NCBI GenBank assembly: GCA_001936135.1
Contig: CP012814.1
Coordinates: 1,178,001-1,242,000, forward strand
DNA: 64,000 nt
DNA from: Saccharomycopsis fibuligera x Saccharomycopsis cf. fibuligera
Taxonomy: Eukaryota; Ascomycota; Saccharomycetes; Ascoideales; Saccharomycopsidaceae
Direction of reading: 5' to 3'
In this document: positions 58,073 to 64,000 of the stretch, in pieces
How the letters are laid out: the number at the start of each line of letters is the position of its first letter
Position numbering within the stretch: position 1 is the first letter of the stretch
The notes under the pieces: model-generated
Seen by the model: only the letters and a program-made list of their open reading frames with translations
Told to the model about the DNA's origin: nothing
The model's database searches: none
Program-made: the position numbers and the translations under genes

Positions 58073-61000
58073 ATGGATCAACAGCAATTGCAACAACCAC
58101 AGGAGCAACAGCGACAGGAGCAGCAGCAGAATGGCAATAAATTGGCTCAAACTCCCTTGACCACCGACAAAACCTCAAACAATACAGAAACTGTTAAACA
58201 GCAACCTCAATCAATTTCATTATCTTCGCAATCTCAAGCACCGTCAAAAATACAACAAGAACAGCCGCAACTGGAACAAGAGAACGAGACCACTGACCAG
58301 CAGCGACAGCCACCGGAAATACCGCACATCACAATCAACATCAAACCATATTCGGAAATAATTGATGAAGTTTCTAAACATGCATACCATGAGCTCTTGA
58401 CATTGATCAAAACATTACCTTCTAGCAATGACCCAACGCGGTTTTATGGTAATGCATTTGAAGAAGACTTACAGAGAAAGAAAATTTTGCTTGAATTGGT
58501 TGTCAAGATCAGAAATTATTTTGTCAAGCTATATGTGTTGAACAAATGGAGTGTTAATTCTGTCAATTTTGGCAAATTGATTGATTTACTCAATTGGCTT
58601 CGAGGACAGCAAATGTTTTTTGATTCATTGGTGGAAAATATCAAGCGTATTAAGATTGATTTGAATTTTGCCAAGTTACCAAATCATGATTTAATTACTA
58701 GTTTTATTGTTTTGAATGAAGCTCATTACCATAATAATAACAGTTACAGTAATCCTGAACATTATACAGACAAAAATTTAAGTTTGTTGCCAAGTTATAA
58801 TTTATTGGAAAATCAGAAACTTAATGCCAAGTTTTTGCTCAAAGTGTTGAAAAATTTGAATTCATTGTTGCATTTAAAAATATCCAAGTTGTTTCTCAAG
58901 TGTCCACCTAGCTCGTTGAATTCAATTGTATTTCCAAATTGTGTTATAAGAGATGGTAAGCTTTTTCTTTCAATAAACAATGAATTCGACGTGGGCCTTA
59001 CGTTGGTTAATTTGGATTCCAATGAAAAGAAGGACGATGACGAGCAGCAATCTAATTCCAATGACGAAAAGTCAACTGCTTCCAAAACAGCAAACATATT
59101 CAAGAAAAGGCCACTAGAAAGCCACGCATTCATAATATTGGACTTCAAATTCAAATTTGGTCTTGATGATCTTGGTAACATGGTTTTCAACGTTGACAAT
59201 TATCTACCATTGTATAATCAAAATAATCTAAAGACTTTCCTTAATAGTCAGGTCTTATACCAAGACCCAACCGAGGCCGTCAAGTATACCAAAAACCCAT
59301 TGGTTGACTTGTACGACTATTTGCATACCTATTCACTTAATTATAAACTTTATTTAATCAGCAATCAGCTCAGCATGCTCATCAATGGTGTTGCTCCTGC
59401 AGGTAGTGTAGGTAGCTTGGGAAGCACCAACAACAGCATCAACAACAATGGCAACGCATCGCTAAATGGCGCAAATAAGCTAACTTGGGGGTCCAACTTG
59501 AAATACACTTACAATCCTGAAAAAAGTTTGGTTACAATTTTTTACTGGATTCAAAAACGTCATGTTAAACAAAAGTCATATATTCAAATTGGCATCACGA
59601 GCGATCATCAAGAAGCCAACGAGATTGGAGGAGCAGCAGCAGCAGGCGGTAGTGGTGGTGGCGGTGTTGAAGAAACTGCTGCTGACATTGCCAATGACGG
59701 TGGTCGAGGCTTAAATAAAAACAAGAGACTTTCTTTTAAATGGTTCAAAGATGGCAAGTTGTCCAAAGATAATGAGTTTGAAGAATTGTTTCAGAAATTG
59801 GAGAGCGGATTTAAATTGGGCAATTACGATAGTTTCACTGATGGATTGTTAAGTGTGTCTGGTGATGATGGTGATTCGAGTGCTAATACTGTGGCGCTGC
59901 CTTTATCGAAACCAATATCCAATTCGACAGCATTCGTTGGTAGAAACAGTACGAGCCATGGGCTTGGTCGTATTGAAGAAAGCAATAATGAGGTATTAAC
60001 ATCGGAGGCCACAAGTAATAACAACAACCAAGGTGGTGTTAATAACTCTAGTAATAATAACAACGATGACGAAGGAAATGATAATGGAGATGGCGGAGAT
60101 GATGATAATGATGATAATGATGATAACAAACAATTTACAGGAGAGTTCCAGAAATTTTCTATTCAAACTTTACTTAGTTTAGTATTAAACAGACACGTTG
60201 AGTCGCTTATGAATGACATTCATCACAGAATGACAAGAATAGTCAGCAATGCTCGTCATTCTTTCGGTGACGTGCTTGAACTAAGCGAGCATAATTATTC
60301 CAAAGAAGACTCAACAAGTATCGGCCACCATCAAACAACAGCATCACCAGCACAAGCACCAGCACCAATGGTGGAATACTTGGAGTTAGTGGACAAGTAC
60401 TATATCTTAATAAAGCTCAACAATGAAAAGCTAGTATATTACTCCATCGACTATCTTACCGGTCATTCATTCTTCATTAATCCTTCACCATCAGTGAATG
60501 CAATTTGTTCCAAGTATCAATTCCATAATTTTGTCGTTGTCAACACCGGAGCTAGATCAGATCTCAATAATAATAATAACAGCAATGCTAGCGCCACTGA
60601 AAGGGAAATCCGTACGGGTCCGATGTTTTTCATGCCTAGTAATTTCGCTGACTTGGAAGAATCATTAGTGATTGCACATCAGTTACTTATTGTGAGAATG
60701 GAACTATTGAGACACGAAACCATTAAGGTGCTTTCTGTAACTGGATGGGTGAATTGTCCGATTATTAATCTTGAGCTTTCTGAATTGGCTAAGTTACAAT
60801 TTAGATCAAAAAATATGAAAAAATTGAGAGAAGCACGAGTTGATGAAAAGTCTAAATCGGAGACATCAAAAATAATCTCTCAACAGCAACAACAGCAACA
60901 GCAACAAAAGGGTCAAAACCAAGGCTCTGGCGCAGCGCTGAATGGATTATACAACACCGATGCATCATTCATTGACGTTTTAAAAAACTATCGAAATTTT

Positions 61001-62739
61001 TGGTCATTGCAATATTACCAATTACGAAACTGGCCCAACAATTGGTTTTTGATTGTATTTTTAACCAATTTTGGCCCTAAGGATGGTAACAATAAATTGT
61101 GTTGGTTGGCGCAGGTTAGATCTATAAATGGGAGATGGTCAGTTGCCTTTCACGATAAGCTAACATTATCTAAGAGTAATAGTTTGAGGCCAACTGGCAA
61201 TGCCAATGGTAATGTTGTTAACGGTAACAGTGCTGCTAATTTGGCATTTTTGGAAAAAGAAAGACGTGCAAGTGTTGCTACTAATTCTACCGATATTCAT
61301 AATGGGAAAGCTAGGCGAACAAGTCAAGTTGCTGAAGCTGACAGTAGTAGAAACAGAACTGGTAGTTTTGTTTCCAGCAATGGCGCAACAGCTACACCAA
61401 TGGTGTCTGACACTACCAATAACAACAGCAACCGCAAGAGGAATTTTAGGGTTGGCGAAAATGCAGTAATAAATAATGTGGGTGATTCTGGCAACCCTGG
61501 CTCTACATTGGACTACGATACTAGTTTAATGCTTGGAAAGCTGGCAACTAATAAGATTTCCATTCATATAGTTATGGAAGAGCTCAACAAAAATCAAGTA
61601 AGAACCAATGTGCCGGAAAATAACAACAAGCTTAAGATTGAATCAATGCTTAACAAGATTCGGTTTTCTGGCGATGAATATGAAAATATTGTTGAGAAGC
61701 AAATACAGGATCGCAGAAGCAGTACCATTGACATCCCTAATAGCAATAATAATAATAAAAACCATGCTAATGTCAATAATACGCTTAGTGGGAGTGGCAC
61801 TGGTGAACAGTTGTCAATTATCATTCTCGACAATCGCAGTTTGGTTCCTGCGGCAAACATCATTAAGAATAACTTGGTGCTTACGGTGGAACTATTTAAT
61901 TCTAAAATGAAGCTCAATATGTACGGTCAACTAACCATGCCAATGAAATTGCTTCAAGATGATGCTAAAAACAACGATAAAAACATCACGGCGAAAAAAT
62001 CGTTCATTGAAATGGACACCACTGGTGAATATTTCCGGATTTCTTCTACAGTAGACATCAATGAGCATAGCTTTAAGGAGAAAAAGCTCAATTATTTTTA
62101 TCAAACATATCAATATTTGCAAAAATTCGCTAATTTGGTGAGTTTGGTTAATATTTTTGCATGGGGGTTGCGAAGTGAATCTAAGCATTATTCTAAATTT
62201 TTGGATGTTTATTTGGATCGTATTGTGTTTAAGTATGGCGGCGGTGGTGGTGATGATGATAGCCTGACTGAATATTACGTTTTTCATATCAATAGTGACG
62301 ATGGCGATGATATTGATAGTAGAAATGCAATCAAGCAAGAAAATGGAATTGCACTGGCATCGACACTGCTGTTACTATCACTGGCGCTGAACATGAATGC
62401 AAAGACGACAGAAAAACAACATCAAAAGCAACATTGTCATCACAAGCTAAGACTTGAATTGCCAAGGGGAAACGCTCACGAGTTTACAGTTGTCCATTTG
62501 GAAAATGTCTTGCACTCAAGTATTGAAAACCACAAGTCAAACTGGTCATTGGCTAATATTTTCAGTAATGATATTAATGGTGAGAATGGTGTTAGCAGTA
62601 ATGGTTCGGTTGGTGCTGTTAATGGTAATGGAAGTATCAACGGAAATGAAAAAGCTGAGATGAAACCACCGCAGAACAAAAACATTAAATCAAAACCAGC
62701 ACAAACGGTATCAAATTCAAGGTTGAAGCAGAAAGCTGG

Positions 62740-62811
<72 letters not shown>

Positions 62812-63505
62812 GCAGCAGCAGCAGCAGCAGCAGCAGAACTTACTCAATGGGAAGGCTTCTGCTTTGCAAAAGACAGCTGCCAACGAAACTAAAAATAAAT
62901 CAAGAGCTGGTGTAAAGAATAACAGCGACTTATTAGATATTCTCAAGTATCAAGACGGTATCCTTAAACTTCTCAAATACATCAAACTCACACTGCCATT
63001 AGTAAATGCATTTAAAAAATTCCAACTGTTAAATAAGCGATTTATACAAAATTTGTCTAGTCAAAGCAGTCTTGAAAAAGTCCGAGTTGTCATTAAATAT
63101 CACTGCACCTGTCATGATTTGCTTAACTATGCGGTGATTTATGATATACGCAAAGAAGCAACACGAAGACCAGAACAAAATTCTAACACCATGCAACATA
63201 TAATTTCGCGAAGTTTGATCAAAGTTGCCATCAAGATGAAGAATATTCAAAATAAACCATCGCTAATGGTGCAAATGTTACCTATGACAATTGAGAATCA
63301 GTTAAATGGAACAATGCGAATGCCGCTGGCTCAACAGTATCGCGCGTTGGCTCAAGGTTTGAGAAAATTGTTAGCGGAACTGGCGGTGTTGTTGGCAAAG
63401 AAAGGCGAAGTTCACTTTTTGGGAGATTGTATGCTGTGCGATACTGAAATGTTGTTTGAAGCGATTCAGTCACTTCACGAAAGAATAATGAAAAAGTTTA
63501 GATAG
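58073..63505 (+). CDS. RGR1: Mediator scaffold subunit Med14/Rgr1
   Basis: 1810 residues from the ATG at 58073; the frame extends eight codons further only from a TTG. Much longer than S. cerevisiae Rgr1 (1082). Med14 is the backbone joining Mediator head, middle and tail for RNA polymerase II regulation. After a Gln-rich leader the conserved N-terminal part starts at about residue 90: IDEVSKHAYHELLTLIKTLP, QRKKILLELVVKIRNYFVKL and LYVLNKWS, followed by LIDLLNWLRGQQMFFD. Conserved blocks further on are separated by disordered inserts: Asp/Asn-rich around 650-685, and 31 Gln at residues 1558-1588. CTG codons cluster at 62349-62392 beside serines. Confidence 0.87.
62744..62836 (+). repeat. (CAA/CAG)31 poly-Gln tract in RGR1
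   Basis: Thirty-one glutamine codons, first CAA then CAG, uninterrupted. The CAA-to-CAG switch makes two pure sub-arrays likely to change length independently. Confidence 0.92.
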
Positions 63506-64000
63506 GGTGGTTGAGAATTACATAAACGTAATAAAAGTAACAAAAATAATAATGTTTAATTAAATCAAATCGGATTTCTGGCTTCTATAGTACTGGTCCT
63601 TATTACCCATGCATATCGACGCATGTTTAGGTACGCATCATGGAATTGAGACATGGAGCATTACCTAATATTTATATAAGCAATTACGTCAACAGCTCTG
63701 CATGATTTTTCGGCACCGCTTTCGGAGAGCGACCGGGTGTCCGCTCATGTGACAAGACATTTATCGGAGAATGGCCGAAAGAGGAAGTACGTTTGTGTAC
63801 CCAGGTCACATGCCTCATACTTAAGCCATTAGTAATCTCCGAAAGGCTCGGTTTGCCCCGTTTTCCTTTTTTCTTTTTTTCACCGCTTTTCCTTTTTTCT
63901 GTTTAATTTGCTCAGTCACTCGCTTCGCTTTGGGCTTTGAATGAGTGAGTGAGTGACACTGAAGATATTTTATTATATTATATTATACAGAGAAAGCACC
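63506..64000. promoter_or_regulatory. Right-edge intergenic region with regulatory cluster
   Basis: RGR1 3' flank, then a promoter-like block (63673-63851): TATATAA, two CGG-N7-CCG and one CCG-N7-CGG sites, an inverted pair of CATGTGAC/GTCACATG, and TTAGTAA (63829-63835). A GAGT repeat follows near 63941-63954. The regulated gene lies presumably beyond the window to the right. No gene within. Confidence 0.5.
63723..63851. promoter_or_regulatory. CGG-N7-CCG triplet cluster
   Basis: CGG-N7-CCG at 63723-63735 and 63765-63777, and CCG-N7-CGG at 63839-63851. The half-site CGGAGA occurs three times (63723, 63765, and on the other strand at 63836-63841). Geometry of Zn(II)2Cys6 dimer binding. Confidence 0.5.

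Noticed and set aside
62476-62946. Minus-strand frame with a long poly-Cys run
   Set aside because: Antisense of the CAA/CAG repeat of RGR1 (read as TGC/TGT-like codons); not a cysteine-rich protein.
1-64000. CRISPR array, phage, bacterial operon or biosynthetic cluster
   Set aside because: The window is eukaryotic yeast DNA; no direct-repeat/spacer pattern or clustered pathway genes were found.

Overview
This is nuclear DNA from an ascomycete yeast. The evidence is intron-poor protein genes, GTATGT/GTAAGT donors with TACTAAC-type branch points, long poly(dA:dT) tracts between genes, and a full set of recognisable Saccharomycotina orthologues. CTG codons are very rare. Where they fall in a conserved protein (RSE1) they sit at positions where a small or polar residue fits better than leucine, or directly next to serine runs. 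That points to the CUG-Ser clade (Candida/Lodderomyces/Debaryomyces relatives). The many codon-repeat tracts (poly-Q, poly-N) resemble Lodderomyces-like genomes, but I cannot name the species.

Layout, left to right. 0-7 kb: the 3' end of MDN1 (ribosome assembly), URK1 (pyrimidine salvage), MRP2 (mitoribosome) and a Rab5-type GTPase (YPT52) on the minus strand. 7.8-16.5 kb, plus strand: PHO91 (SPX phosphate transporter), PTC5 (mitochondrial PP2C) and CDC27 (APC/C). 17-24.2 kb, minus strand: an EngB-type mitochondrial GTPase (MRX8), a Sec24-family COPII protein (most like SFB3/LST1) and a peroxisomal FAD amine oxidase. 24.4-25.1 kb: tRNA-Asn and an LTR-like repeat. 26-28.2 kb: a three-exon RRM/RGG (SR-like) gene. 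28.5-32.4 kb: a large Q-rich protein carrying what looks like a Lon N-terminal domain without the Lon ATPase or protease. 33.6-43 kb: an NAD(P)-binding Rossmann protein, RSE1 (SF3b) and a leucine-rich-repeat protein with MCB boxes in its promoter. 43.7-44.3 kb: TOA2 with one intron. 44.3-49 kb: a gene-poor stretch holding tRNA-Gln and a second copy of the LTR-like repeat. 49-58 kb, plus strand: an Old Yellow Enzyme, BNA7, NUP57 and MBA1. 58-63.5 kb: RGR1/MED14. The right edge is promoter-like DNA with regularly spaced CGG-N7-CCG sites.

The genes are mostly independent housekeeping loci, as expected for yeast. There is no operon, biosynthetic cluster or intact mobile element. The items most worth following up are the orphan Lon-N domain protein, the long regulated-looking intron of the SR-like gene, the paired tRNA-proximal repeats, the MCB-driven LRR gene, the repeated Reb1-type sites at near-constant distance from start codons, and the CGG-N7-CCG cluster at the right edge.

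Limits: all assignments are by eye from remembered family features. Start codons were checked to be ATG; where an open frame extended upstream only from GTG or TTG, the first ATG was used.
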